Shown here piece after piece: positions 7,944 to 16,307 of a stretch of 64,000 nucleotides of DNA. The stretch spans positions 229,897 through 293,896 of the forward strand of contig NZ_FOXH01000005.1 of the NCBI RefSeq assembly GCF_900115665.1, written 5' to 3'. The DNA comes from Pseudarcicella hirudinis. Lineage in GTDB: Bacteria; Bacteroidota; Bacteroidia; Cytophagales; Spirosomataceae. The position numbers and the translations under genes were made by a program. Position 1 is the first letter of the stretch. Each line of letters starts with the position of its first letter. The notes under the pieces are model-generated. The model was not told where the DNA came from. It did no database searches and saw nothing but the letters and a program-made list of their open reading frames with translations.

Positions 7944-8984
7944 TTATTTTCTGATGTTCAGCTTATTTAATGCTGCCTGATACAAACGGGCATTATTGAG
8001 GTGATCCTGAAAATTCTCTGCAAAAATATGCGTTCCGTTCAGAGCCGGATTGGCACACATATAGGTATAATTATGTTTCTCGTAATTTAATACGGCGTCA
8101 ATCGACGACAATTCTGCTAAACGGATAGGCCCCGGAGGCAAACCAATAATCTTGTAGGTATTATATGGAGAATTAACCTGTAACTGAGCGGTTAAAATCC
8201 TTTTAATGGCAAAATCTTTCAAAGCAAACTTTACTGTCGGATCAGCCTGAAGCGGCATTTTCAGGTTCAGGCGATTGATATAAAGTCCGGCAACTTTTGG
8301 TTTTTCATCTTCCGCTTTTGTCTCTTCTTCCACAATCGAAGCCAGAATTGCTACCTGAATTGGTGTGAAACCTAGTTCCTGGGCTCTCTTTTTCCTTGCA
8401 TCCGTCCAGAAATGGTCATATTCAGACTTCATTCTGCCAAAAAACTTTTCCGGCTTGGTATTCCACAGGATGTTATAAGTATTCGGCAAAAACATGCACA
8501 TGATTGTTTCTGAAGTAAATCCATATTTCTGAGCCAGCTCTTCAGATTCAAGCATTGATGCGAATTTTGTTGAATCAAATTCAAACCTGTTTCCGATTTT
8601 ATGAATCAGATCTTTTTTCAGCCGGACGTTATTGAATGTCAGACGAACAGGATCCTGGTTCCCTGATTTCAGCTTTTTAAGCATCTCATAGTTACCCATT
8701 TCTGCGGTAATTTTATAACGGCCTTCTTTTACGTTTTCACGATATTTGAGAAGTTTTACAAGGAATTTGAAAGACAATTCATCTTTTACAATCTTCTTTT
8801 TAGATAAGGAATCCCAAACTGTTTCAAAAGTTGCTCCTGAAGGAATCAACAAATAATACCCTGTTTTTTCGTCCGTTTTGAAATTCGGTGTTTTTGCTAC
8901 CTGCCAGATGTAATAAGAAAACATAGCGGCGAACAGTGAAAAAGCCAGAATCAGATATCTGAATAATTTTGATGATTTTTGCAT
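7944..8984 (-). CDS. mltG: Endolytic transglycosylase MltG
   Basis: Cleaves nascent peptidoglycan strands at the membrane and sets glycan length. The 346-residue protein has one N-terminal membrane helix (about 10-27), a LysM-like region (about 35-110), and the YceG/MltG catalytic domain. The catalytic Glu lies in ASIVEEETK (near 212-220), and the family signature 'PLQADPTVKFAL' and 'SPYNTYKIIGLPPGPI' follow. Length is normal. The start gives the short basic N-terminus before the helix. No holB/tmk or pabC neighbours of the enterobacterial type. Confidence 0.95.
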   Translation of the reverse strand: MQKSSKLFRYLILAFSLFAAMFSYYIWQVAKTPNFKTDEKTGYYLLIPSGATFETVWDSLSKKKIVKDELSFKFLVKLLKYRENVKEGRYKITAEMGNYEMLKKLKSGNQDPVRLTFNNVRLKKDLIHKIGNRFEFDSTKFASMLESEELAQKYGFTSETIMCMFLPNTYNILWNTKPEKFFGRMKSEYDHFWTDARKKRAQELGFTPIQVAILASIVEEETKAEDEKPKVAGLYINRLNLKMPLQADPTVKFALKDFAIKRILTAQLQVNSPYNTYKIIGLPPGPIRLAELSSIDAVLNYEKHNYTYMCANPALNGTHIFAENFQDHLNNARLYQAALNKLNIRK

Positions 8985-9131
8985 TTTGGATTTGAGCGTT
9001 GTTTTTGGTAAGATACTTTACCCCACTCTTTTGAATGTTATTGTGAAATTCTATAACAGATTTAAAAGAATCAAAAATCTGATCGAATATCACGGTGTGT
9101 TTTCTGTAATTTATCTCGAAAATAAGGGATT

Positions 9132-10208
9132 CTATGCCTCAAACTGAATGCCAAAACGTTCAGCCAGACCCTGCATATCTTTTACAACCGGATCAAGTAA
9201 GTTGATTCCGGCGGCTTTTCTTTCAATTTCAAGGGCTCTTTCAGGGTCTCCGGGAATTAATACCTGCTTTCCTTCAATGGCCGGAGCAGACCTGAAGCGG
9301 TTGATCCATTTATCCATATCTGTTTTAAAATCTTCAGCCGGGCGGAAACCATCAATTCTCATTGCACCTAAAAAATGACCCGTCCCTTTTCCAACCTGTT
9401 CTCCGGCAGACATAAAACCTGCAGTAGCGAAAGGCGGAACCCAGGGGCCGAAATTTGCCCCGGAAAGAACTCCGGAAAAGATATCTACAATAGCACCTAA
9501 GCCATACCCCTTGTGGGAGCCATGCTCACGATCACCGCCTAAAGGAAGTAATGCACCGCCATTTTTAACAGCATTGGAATCGTCTGTCGGGTTGCCGTCT
9601 TTATCCTGAACCCAGCCAATCGGAGCCGGCTGTGCTTTTCTCTGCAGAATTTCCATTTTACCGTAAGCCACCGCTGTAGAGGCAAAATCGGCTACAAACG
9701 GAGGGTTTTCCCTGGCAGGAACCGCCACTGCAATAGGATTAGTTCCCAATAACTTCTCCTTCGAAAACGTCGGAGTTACCAAAGGAGCAGCATTTGTCAT
9801 TGCCCAGCCAATCATATCTTTTTGCAAAGCCAGCATTGCATGGTAACCGGCAATGCCAAAATGATTGGAATTCTGAACAGAAATCCAGCCGGATCCCACT
9901 TTATCTGCCTTATCCAGAGCAATCTGCATCGCTTTAGGCGCAACCACCAAACCTAATCCTTTGTCACCGTCTACCACGGCAGTGGAAGGTGTTTCATGAA
10001 TTATTTTTATTTCGGGTTTAGGATTTAACCGGCCATTATCATATAAGCGGACATATCCGGATAACCTGGCTATACCGTGTGAATCAACCCCTCTTAAATC
10101 TGCCGAGATAAGTACTTTTGAAGCAAGTCCGGCGTCAGCCTCAGGACATCCGATTGATAGAAAAACTTCTTTGATGAAGTTTTGCAAATACTCATATTTA
10201 AAAACCAT
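9132..10208 (-). CDS. Ldh-family (malate/L-lactate/ureidoglycolate-type) NAD(P)-dependent oxidoreductase
   Basis: A 358-residue member of the family that includes malate/L-lactate, ureidoglycolate and delta-piperideine-2-carboxylate dehydrogenases, which is unrelated to Rossmann-type dehydrogenases. Visible signatures are 'GVDSHGIARLSGYV' (near 36-50) with the conserved SHG histidine, 'VQNSNHFGIAGYHAMLAL' with the catalytic-type His, 'TNAAPLVTPTFSKEKLLGTNPIAVAVP', and 'GSHKGYGLGAIVDIFSGVLSGA'. The exact 2-hydroxy or imino acid substrate is not decided by these motifs, and no catabolic operon surrounds it. Confidence 0.88.
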   Translation of the reverse strand: MVFKYEYLQNFIKEVFLSIGCPEADAGLASKVLISADLRGVDSHGIARLSGYVRLYDNGRLNPKPEIKIIHETPSTAVVDGDKGLGLVVAPKAMQIALDKADKVGSGWISVQNSNHFGIAGYHAMLALQKDMIGWAMTNAAPLVTPTFSKEKLLGTNPIAVAVPARENPPFVADFASTAVAYGKMEILQRKAQPAPIGWVQDKDGNPTDDSNAVKNGGALLPLGGDREHGSHKGYGLGAIVDIFSGVLSGANFGPWVPPFATAGFMSAGEQVGKGTGHFLGAMRIDGFRPAEDFKTDMDKWINRFRSAPAIEGKQVLIPGDPERALEIERKAAGINLLDPVVKDMQGLAERFGIQFEA

Positions 10209-10375
10209 TGTCGCTTTTTCTCTACTTTAAAATCTACTGACACTACTGAATGGCTGCAAAATTACAGAAAATACTTGTTCGAAGAATTTAAAAAAGCTAA
10301 AATGCTTTGAATAGTATTTCCGTATAAAAAATGAACCCGATGTTATTTGCCGAAATATTTTGTAAAAATCGTCAT

Positions 10376-10395
10376 TTTACCTATTTTTAGGTAAA
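10376..10395. promoter_or_regulatory. Perfect palindrome upstream of the DUF4139 gene
   Basis: TTTACCTA (10376-10383) and TAGGTAAA (10388-10395) flank TTTT, 11 bp before the start codon at 10407. The position suits an operator or a 5' stem-loop that could cover the start. No family of regulator can be assigned. Confidence 0.35.
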
Positions 10396-10406
10396 TACCG
10401 AACCTC

Positions 10407-10961
10407 ATGAAAAACTTACGCTCAATCATTATTTTCAGCTTATTATCACATTATCAGGTAGCAGCCCACTGTTACCATAAAAGCATCTTTGAAAAGACCA
10501 GAAAAGTAAAGGAAACCGGAAAAAAAAGCGAATCAGGCTGGACTTTCCTCATTCCTGATGCTTCCGGAACTTTCCGGGAGAAACGGGTATATACCTCTGA
10601 AAAAGACACTTTATTCCTGATCTCTTTCGGAAACGGAAATAAAAAAGTCAGCATTAAAAAAGAAATCCTGCAAAATTATATTTCCACCAACGACCTGGGA
10701 AACAAAATTCTGGAAGATAAAGCATATAAATTCACTATCAGGAATATAAAAAAACGGACTGTTACCTTAAAACTCGAAGATTTAATCCCATTTTTGAAAG
10801 ACAACCGGATTGAGGTTGAACTGATTGAAAATTCGGATGCCATTATCGATATTGCCAAAGGCAAACTTTCCTGGAATATTACCTTAAAACCCAATGAAGT
10901 AAGGAACATTGAGGTACGTTATAGTGTTAAATACCCGAAAGGGAATAGTCTGAAAGATTAA
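10407..10961 (+). CDS. Short secreted DUF4139-domain protein (MuiA-like C-terminal part only)
   Basis: The last ~145 residues resemble the end of the DUF4139 domain found in 'mucoidy inhibitor MuiA' proteins: 'FTIRNIKKRTVTLKLEDLIP', then 'IEVELIEN', then 'KGKLSWNITLKPNEVRNIEVRYSVKYPKG'. Full-length relatives are about 500-600 residues with an N-terminal DUF4140 domain and coiled coil. Here only 184 residues exist, and a weak signal peptide (about 1-20) is followed directly by the domain's last part. There is no stop-broken upstream remainder. It may be a shortened paralogue or a decayed copy that kept a signal. Function is unknown. Confidence 0.65.
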   Translation: MKNLRSIIIFSLLSHYQVAAHCYHKSIFEKTRKVKETGKKSESGWTFLIPDASGTFREKRVYTSEKDTLFLISFGNGNKKVSIKKEILQNYISTNDLGNKILEDKAYKFTIRNIKKRTVTLKLEDLIPFLKDNRIEVELIENSDAIIDIAKGKLSWNITLKPNEVRNIEVRYSVKYPKGNSLKD

Positions 10962-11101
10962 TTACCATTTCCTGAGATTGACAGTATTTACAGAATTTCA
11001 GTTACCGTTGAATGACTATTTACCGGATCTGTCGTCACAGTTATTATTATACGAAACACTACCTTTAATACCAGAATCACTCACTTGAAAATTTATAAAA
11101 A

Positions 11102-11719
11102 ATGTCGTTCAAATCAATTTTAAACCGTCTTTTCAGCTACTTCGTTCAGGGTTTACTTTTCCTGGCTCCTGTTTACATTACCCTTTATATCATTTACATT
11201 GCATTTATCAAAGTTGATGGCATTATTCCGATCGAAATCCATTCTGAAGGAGATGCTTCTTATCGTTTGTATGGAATCGGGCTTTTGATTGTACTTTTCA
11301 TCATCATAAGTGTAGGCTTTATAGGTTCCACTTTCCTGGCAGTTCCGGTATTTAATCTCTTGGAAGCCGGATTGTCAAGAATCCCGCTTGTAGGTATTAT
11401 CTATCAGTCTTTAAAAGATCTGGTAGAGGCTTTTGTAGGAGATAAACGTAAGTTTAACCAGCCTGTAATCGTATTGATTAATAAGGAATCCGGTTTCAGA
11501 AAATTAGGGTTTCTTACCCAAACCGATCTTAGTTTTATGGACATGAAAGGATTTGTCACAGTTTATTGCCCTCATTCCTATGCATTCTCAGGTGAAATGT
11601 TTGTCGTACCAGTCGAAAATGTTTCTCTTCTTCATATTCCGGCGGCGGATGTAATGAAATTTATTGTTTCGGGAGGCGTTTCCTTTGGAACAGCAGAATC
11701 CGAAAAATCAAATTCTTAG
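11102..11719 (+). CDS. DUF502 family membrane protein
   Basis: A 205-residue protein with two N-terminal membrane helices (about 14-36 and 54-80) that bracket a short polar loop, followed by the DUF502 core 'IPLVGIIYQSLKDLVEAFVGDKRKFNQPVIVLI' and a soluble C-terminal part with 'GFVTVYCPHSYAFSGEMFVVP'. The family is widespread in bacteria and plants (COV-like) and has no agreed biochemical role. The gene follows the DUF4139 gene by 140 bp, and the FMN-GltS-like gene follows 66 bp later on the same strand. Confidence 0.88.
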   Translation: MSFKSILNRLFSYFVQGLLFLAPVYITLYIIYIAFIKVDGIIPIEIHSEGDASYRLYGIGLLIVLFIIISVGFIGSTFLAVPVFNLLEAGLSRIPLVGIIYQSLKDLVEAFVGDKRKFNQPVIVLINKESGFRKLGFLTQTDLSFMDMKGFVTVYCPHSYAFSGEMFVVPVENVSLLHIPAADVMKFIVSGGVSFGTAESEKSNS

Positions 11720-11785
11720 TTTAACTTTACCATTTCATATTTTATAATCCTTCGTACCCGATAGTTACGGTTCTTTACCGGAACT

Positions 11786-13363
11786 ATGTTAAAACAATCT
11801 CAGCTTCATCATATGATACAAACCATTTCCGATATTCCATGGTGGGCATGGATCTTAGCCGCTTTATTACTTATTGTTATCCGGGATATTTTTTTCCAGA
11901 AATCGCATACCATCCAGCATAATTTTCCTTTAGTAGGGCATCTGCGCTACATGCTGGAAAAAATAGGTCCGGAAATCCGACAATACATTGTAGCCAATAA
12001 CCGGGAAGAATTGCCATTTAACCGTCAGGAAAGGTCATGGGTTTATGCTTCCTCAAAAAGAGAAAATAACCTTCAGGGATTCGGTACTGATCAGGATTTC
12101 AGCGCTCCGGGATATGTTTTCATAAAACATGCCATGCTGGGTTACCGGCTGCCTGACAATCATCCCAACAAGAAAGATCCGAGTGCTGTACCCTGTGCTA
12201 AAACAATCGGAGAATACCATAAAAGGAAGAAACCTTTCAAACCTTATTCTATCGTCAATATTTCAGGTATGAGCTATGGCTCATTATCAGCAAAAGCGGT
12301 TGAATCTTTAAACAAAGGCGCACTTAAATTCGGTTGTTATCATAATACCGGAGAAGGTTCTCTTTCTCCTTATCATAAATATGGTGCTGATGTTATTGTA
12401 AATATCGGAACGGCTTACTTTGGGGTAAGAGATGACAAAGGCTTCTCTATGGATGCCCTGGTTAAAATGACAACCGAAAATCCATTTGTGAAAGGGCTGG
12501 AATTAAAACTTTCTCAGGGTGCAAAACCGGGAAAAGGCGGAGTTTTACCTGCTGCTAAGGTAACCAGAGAAATTTCAGAAATCAGGAAAATTCCGATGGG
12601 ACAGGATGCCATTTCTCCTGCATTTCACTCTGCATTTTCAAACATTCCTGAAATGGTTAATTTCATTGAAGCAATGGCACACAATACCGGCCTGCCTGTA
12701 GGAATTAAATCTGCGGTAGGACAACTGGATATGTGGGAAGAACTGGCGGCTTTAATGGCAAAAACAGGGAAAGGTCCTGATTTTATTACAATTGATGGCG
12801 GAGAAGGCGGAACAGGTGCTGCACCTCATGCTTTTGCAGATCACGTTTCTATGCCGTTTAATTTTGCTTTTACCAAGGTTTATCACATTTTCCAGCGTTA
12901 TGATCTGGCGGATAAAATTGTCTTTATCGCTTCCGGAAAGTTAGGCTTTCCGGAAAAAGCGCTGATGGCTTTTGCCATGGGTGCTGATGTTATCAATGTT
13001 GCCAGAGAAGCTATGCTGTCGATTGGTTGTATTCAGGCTCAGAAATGTCATACCAACACTTGTCCTACAGGGGTTGCAACCTCAAATCAATGGCTTCAGG
13101 CAGGAATTGACCCGACAATTAAGAGTGAACGTTTCTACAATTATGTAAAAACCCTGAACAAGGAAATTCTGGAAATTACCCATGCCTGTGGCTACGAACA
13201 TCCTTGTCAGCTGAGCATGGATGATGTGGAAATGTCGATGGGAGATAATAACCGCACACAACCGATGAGCAAAACTTTTGGTTATCATAAAACCAATGTT
13301 CCGTTTGTTAATGTTGAAACACTTTTGGCCAGTCCTTATCTCGGAGGAGGAAAAGCACTTTAA
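11786..13363 (+). CDS. FMN-binding glutamate synthase family protein (GltB2-like)
   Basis: A 525-residue membrane-tethered relative of the central FMN/synthase part of glutamate synthase. An N-terminal helix (about 18-35, PWWAWILAALLLIVI) precedes the TIM-barrel domain. Visible marks are 'NISGMSYGSLSAKAVESLN', the FMN/2-oxoglutarate loop GGEGGTGAAP (near 333), and CxxxxxCxxxxC in CIQAQKCHTNTCPTG, the usual 3Fe-4S cysteines. There is no glutaminase domain and no GltD-like subunit nearby, so it probably is not a classic GOGAT and its electron donor is unknown. An internal Met at residue 10 is a possible alternative start. Confidence 0.88.
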   Translation: MLKQSQLHHMIQTISDIPWWAWILAALLLIVIRDIFFQKSHTIQHNFPLVGHLRYMLEKIGPEIRQYIVANNREELPFNRQERSWVYASSKRENNLQGFGTDQDFSAPGYVFIKHAMLGYRLPDNHPNKKDPSAVPCAKTIGEYHKRKKPFKPYSIVNISGMSYGSLSAKAVESLNKGALKFGCYHNTGEGSLSPYHKYGADVIVNIGTAYFGVRDDKGFSMDALVKMTTENPFVKGLELKLSQGAKPGKGGVLPAAKVTREISEIRKIPMGQDAISPAFHSAFSNIPEMVNFIEAMAHNTGLPVGIKSAVGQLDMWEELAALMAKTGKGPDFITIDGGEGGTGAAPHAFADHVSMPFNFAFTKVYHIFQRYDLADKIVFIASGKLGFPEKALMAFAMGADVINVAREAMLSIGCIQAQKCHTNTCPTGVATSNQWLQAGIDPTIKSERFYNYVKTLNKEILEITHACGYEHPCQLSMDDVEMSMGDNNRTQPMSKTFGYHKTNVPFVNVETLLASPYLGGGKAL

Positions 13364-13385
13364 TTGTCCACGAAATAATAACAAA

Positions 13386-13424
13386 AAACCGGAAGCATTC
13401 TGACGCAGAAAATGCTTCCGGTTT
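13386..13424. terminator. Strong stem-loop terminator after the GltS-like gene
   Basis: A 14-bp perfect stem, AAACCGGAAGCATT (13386-13399) and AATGCTTCCGGTTT (13411-13424), has an 11-nt loop and lies 22 bp after the stop. It is A-rich on the left and T-rich on the right. Confidence 0.85.
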
Positions 13425-13571
13425 GTAGTTTAACCCCGTTCCTTCGAAAATTTTATTTACTCCTGCCTGAAGCAACATACCGATTTCTAACCATTTTCAA
13501 GTTTTATACTGTCATCAAGTGACCATTTTTTGAAAGATCGTCTTACAGAAGAACTTAAAAAATTGCCCGAG

Positions 13572-14147
13572 ATGGACACACTTGTTGCCGCTATAAGAAA
13601 ATTTAATGTTCTTAATCAAGAAGAACTTTCTGAAATCCCGAGATATTTCAGAGTTTCTCATATCCCCAAAAGAAGATTCTTTTTGCAGGTTGGTCAGATT
13701 GCACCGCAGTTATGTTTTGTAAAAAAAGGCCTTTTAAGAAATTTTGTCAAAAAAAATGACACTACCGAAATTGTTAATTCTTTTTCCGAGGAATTAACTT
13801 TTAACCTGGTCAATGTAAGTTTTCTAACCCAAACCCCCAGTTCGGAATACATTCAGGCCCTGGAAGACACAGAATTACTAACCATTGATTACAAAAACAT
13901 GCAAAAACTTTACAGCCACCATCATGGCTGGGAACGAATCGGCAGACTGTTACTTGAGTCAGCTGTGATTGAACAGAACCTGAGAATCAGGTCTTTTTTG
14001 GAAGAAACTGCCCAGATGCGTTATGAAAAATTTATGCAACGTTATCCGGGACTTTTACACAGAACACATCAGTATCACATTGCCTCCTATCTGGGTATAA
14101 CCCCGGAGTCTCTGAGCCGGTTAAGAAAACACATTTATATACAGTAA
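13572..14147 (+). CDS. Crp/Fnr family transcriptional regulator
   Basis: A cyclic-nucleotide-binding-like beta-roll (about 10-120) with 'FLQVGQIAPQLCFVKKGLLRNFV' and a C-terminal helix-turn-helix, 'HQYHIASYLGITPESLSRLRKHI'. This is the short (~190 aa) Bacteroidota form that usually lacks the residues for cAMP contact. I chose the ATG at 13572 (191 aa), because homologues start about a dozen residues before the LxxEE helix; a TTG at 13530 would add 14 residues. No obvious divergent target gene adjoins it. The effector and regulon cannot be inferred. Confidence 0.85.
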   Translation: MDTLVAAIRKFNVLNQEELSEIPRYFRVSHIPKRRFFLQVGQIAPQLCFVKKGLLRNFVKKNDTTEIVNSFSEELTFNLVNVSFLTQTPSSEYIQALEDTELLTIDYKNMQKLYSHHHGWERIGRLLLESAVIEQNLRIRSFLEETAQMRYEKFMQRYPGLLHRTHQYHIASYLGITPESLSRLRKHIYIQ

Positions 14148-14292
14148 GAATTATATTTTTGAAATTTAGTTTATCTGAAAAACAAGGTTACTGCATTTAA
14201 GTTCTGCTACTATTTAATGGATACGGATAGTTTTTGATGATTATTCGATTAAAAAGCCTCTTCACTATAAATCTACATTAAAATCTTAGCAG

Positions 14293-14300
14293 TATCTTTG
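14293..14300 (+). promoter_or_regulatory. TAnnTTTG -7 box directly before the ABC-F start
   Basis: TATCTTTG matches the Bacteroidota -7 element exactly and ends 4 bp before the ATG at 14305. No TTG is seen at the -33 spacing. If it is used, the mRNA would start at or next to the start codon. Confidence 0.5.
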
Positions 14301-14304
14301 CGAT

Positions 14305-16236
14305 ATGTTATCAATCAATAATCTTTCGTTCTATTTTGGTAGTCGTCCTTTGTACGACGGTGCCAATTTACATATTAAACCAAAAGATAAAATCGGTCTT
14401 ATTGGGGCAAATGGTACTGGAAAATCGACTTTATTACGTTTAATTACCGGAGAATATCAGGCAGATTCGGGAAATATTTCAAAAGCCGGAGATTGTACTA
14501 TCGGTTTCCTGAATCAGGATCTTCTTTCCTATCAGACAGATGATTCTATTCTGCTGGTGGCTATGCAGGCTTTTGAAAGAGAATTGTTTCTGCAAAAGCA
14601 GATTGATGAAGTACTTCATAAAATGGAAACAAATTATGAGGATTCTGATATCGATAAACTGGCACGCTATCAGGATGAATTTGAAGGACTGGGAGGTTAT
14701 ACAATTCAGGCAAGAGCAGAAGAAATCCTGGAAGGACTCGGATTCAGTACCGATGATCTTCAAAAACCATTACGTTTATTTTCCGGGGGTTGGAGAATGA
14801 GGGTTATGCTCGCAAAATTACTTTTGCAGAAACCTTCTCTTCTTATGCTTGATGAGCCAACCAACCACCTCGACTTACCTTCAATCGAATGGGTTGAAAA
14901 CTATATCAATAATTACGAAGGAGCAATTATCGTAGTTTCTCACGATAGATTTTTTCTAGATAATACTGTCACGTCAATTGCCGAAGTAACCGGTCAGAAA
15001 ATCAATCTTTATCCGGGTAATTATTCTTTTTACCTGGAAGAAAAATCATTGAGAAATGAAATTCAAAAGGGTGCTTTTGAAAATCAGCAGGCGCAGATTC
15101 GTCAGACTGAACGATTCATTACCCGCTTCAAGGCCAAAGCTTCCAAATCAAGACAGGTTCAATCGAGAGTAAAAGCTTTGGAAAGGCTTGAGATAATTGA
15201 TGATGTAATTGATGAGGCCGCTAAAGTTAACTTCAAGTTCAACTTTGGTACACAGCCTGGCAGATTTATCATGAACCTTGAAGAGGTTTCTAAAGCTTAT
15301 GGTGATAAAATTATCCTGAAAAATACCAATGCGGTGATCGAAAGAGGTGATAAAATCGCATTAATCGGTGCCAATGGTAAAGGGAAATCCACTCTTCTCA
15401 GAATTATTGATGGCTCCGAACCAATTGAGGGTGAGCGCAAAATGGGGCATAATGTTATTGATTCATTTTATGCCCAACATCAGCTTGAAAGCCTTAATGT
15501 GGAAAATACCTTACTTGATGAGCTGAAACAAGCCGGAACTGCTAAAACGGAAGTGGAGCTGAGAAGTATTCTGGGTTGTTTTCTGTTTTCAAGTGATGAG
15601 GTTTTCAAAAAAATCAAAGTACTTTCCGGAGGGGAAAAATCAAGGGTTTCTCTGGCTAAAGTGCTTATTTCCGAAGCCAACTTTTTATTACTGGATGAGC
15701 CCACCAACCACCTTGACATGATGTCGGTGAATATTTTGATTCAGGCACTTCAGCAATATGAAGGCAGTTATATCGTCGTTTCTCACGACCGTTTCTTTGT
15801 CTCTGAAATTGCCAATAAAATCTGGTATCTTGAAGATTACGAGATCAAAGAATATCCGGGAACTTATGAGGAATACGAAATCTGGCAGGAAGAAAGAAAA
15901 TTAAATGCTGAAATTGCGGCTCCTCAGCCAAAAATCGTTGAGAAAAAAGAAGCTGAGAAAAAGCCTGTTTTAAATGAATCGGCTAAAAAAGAAGCTCAGC
16001 AAAATATTAAGAAACTAAATAAGAAAATTGCGGAACTGGAAGAACAGATTGAAAAGCTTGAATCTCAGAAAGCTGAATCAGAAAAACAACTGGCCGATCC
16101 TGCAATTTTCAATGATGTAGAGGCGTTAAAACGCCAAAATGCTGAATACAGGAAAATTCAGGATTTATTGAATAATGCCAATAACGAATGGGAAGCAGTT
16201 ATGATTGAAGTAGAAGAACTTGAAAAAGCTTTTTAA
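14305..16236 (+). CDS. ABC-F family ATPase
   Basis: A 643-residue cytoplasmic protein with two ABC cassettes and no membrane part, the ABC-F plan of translation factors that act at the ribosomal E site (EttA/Uup/YdiF type). Walker A motifs are GANGTGKSTLL (near 34-44) and GANGKGKSTLL (near 354-364); signatures are FSGGWRMR and LSGGEKSR; both Walker B motifs read LLLDEPTNHLD-like. The inter-cassette linker with 'ARKAKASKSRQVQSRVKALERLE'-type basic helices (about 270-300) is the P-site tRNA interaction motif. A Lys/Glu-rich coiled coil (about 545-640) ends the protein. Whether it is housekeeping or antibiotic-protective cannot be told. Confidence 0.94.
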   Translation: MLSINNLSFYFGSRPLYDGANLHIKPKDKIGLIGANGTGKSTLLRLITGEYQADSGNISKAGDCTIGFLNQDLLSYQTDDSILLVAMQAFERELFLQKQIDEVLHKMETNYEDSDIDKLARYQDEFEGLGGYTIQARAEEILEGLGFSTDDLQKPLRLFSGGWRMRVMLAKLLLQKPSLLMLDEPTNHLDLPSIEWVENYINNYEGAIIVVSHDRFFLDNTVTSIAEVTGQKINLYPGNYSFYLEEKSLRNEIQKGAFENQQAQIRQTERFITRFKAKASKSRQVQSRVKALERLEIIDDVIDEAAKVNFKFNFGTQPGRFIMNLEEVSKAYGDKIILKNTNAVIERGDKIALIGANGKGKSTLLRIIDGSEPIEGERKMGHNVIDSFYAQHQLESLNVENTLLDELKQAGTAKTEVELRSILGCFLFSSDEVFKKIKVLSGGEKSRVSLAKVLISEANFLLLDEPTNHLDMMSVNILIQALQQYEGSYIVVSHDRFFVSEIANKIWYLEDYEIKEYPGTYEEYEIWQEERKLNAEIAAPQPKIVEKKEAEKKPVLNESAKKEAQQNIKKLNKKIAELEEQIEKLESQKAESEKQLADPAIFNDVEALKRQNAEYRKIQDLLNNANNEWEAVMIEVEELEKAF

Positions 16237-16307
16237 GGGTCCGGATACTATTCAACCTGGTTCATTATTCGTTTTTCAGAAAGTCCCCAATCAAATTTAT
16301 TCTGAAT

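Noticed and set aside
13530-13571. TTG start for the Crp/Fnr regulator
   Set aside because: The extra 14 residues do not fit the family's usual N-terminus; ATG 13572 does.
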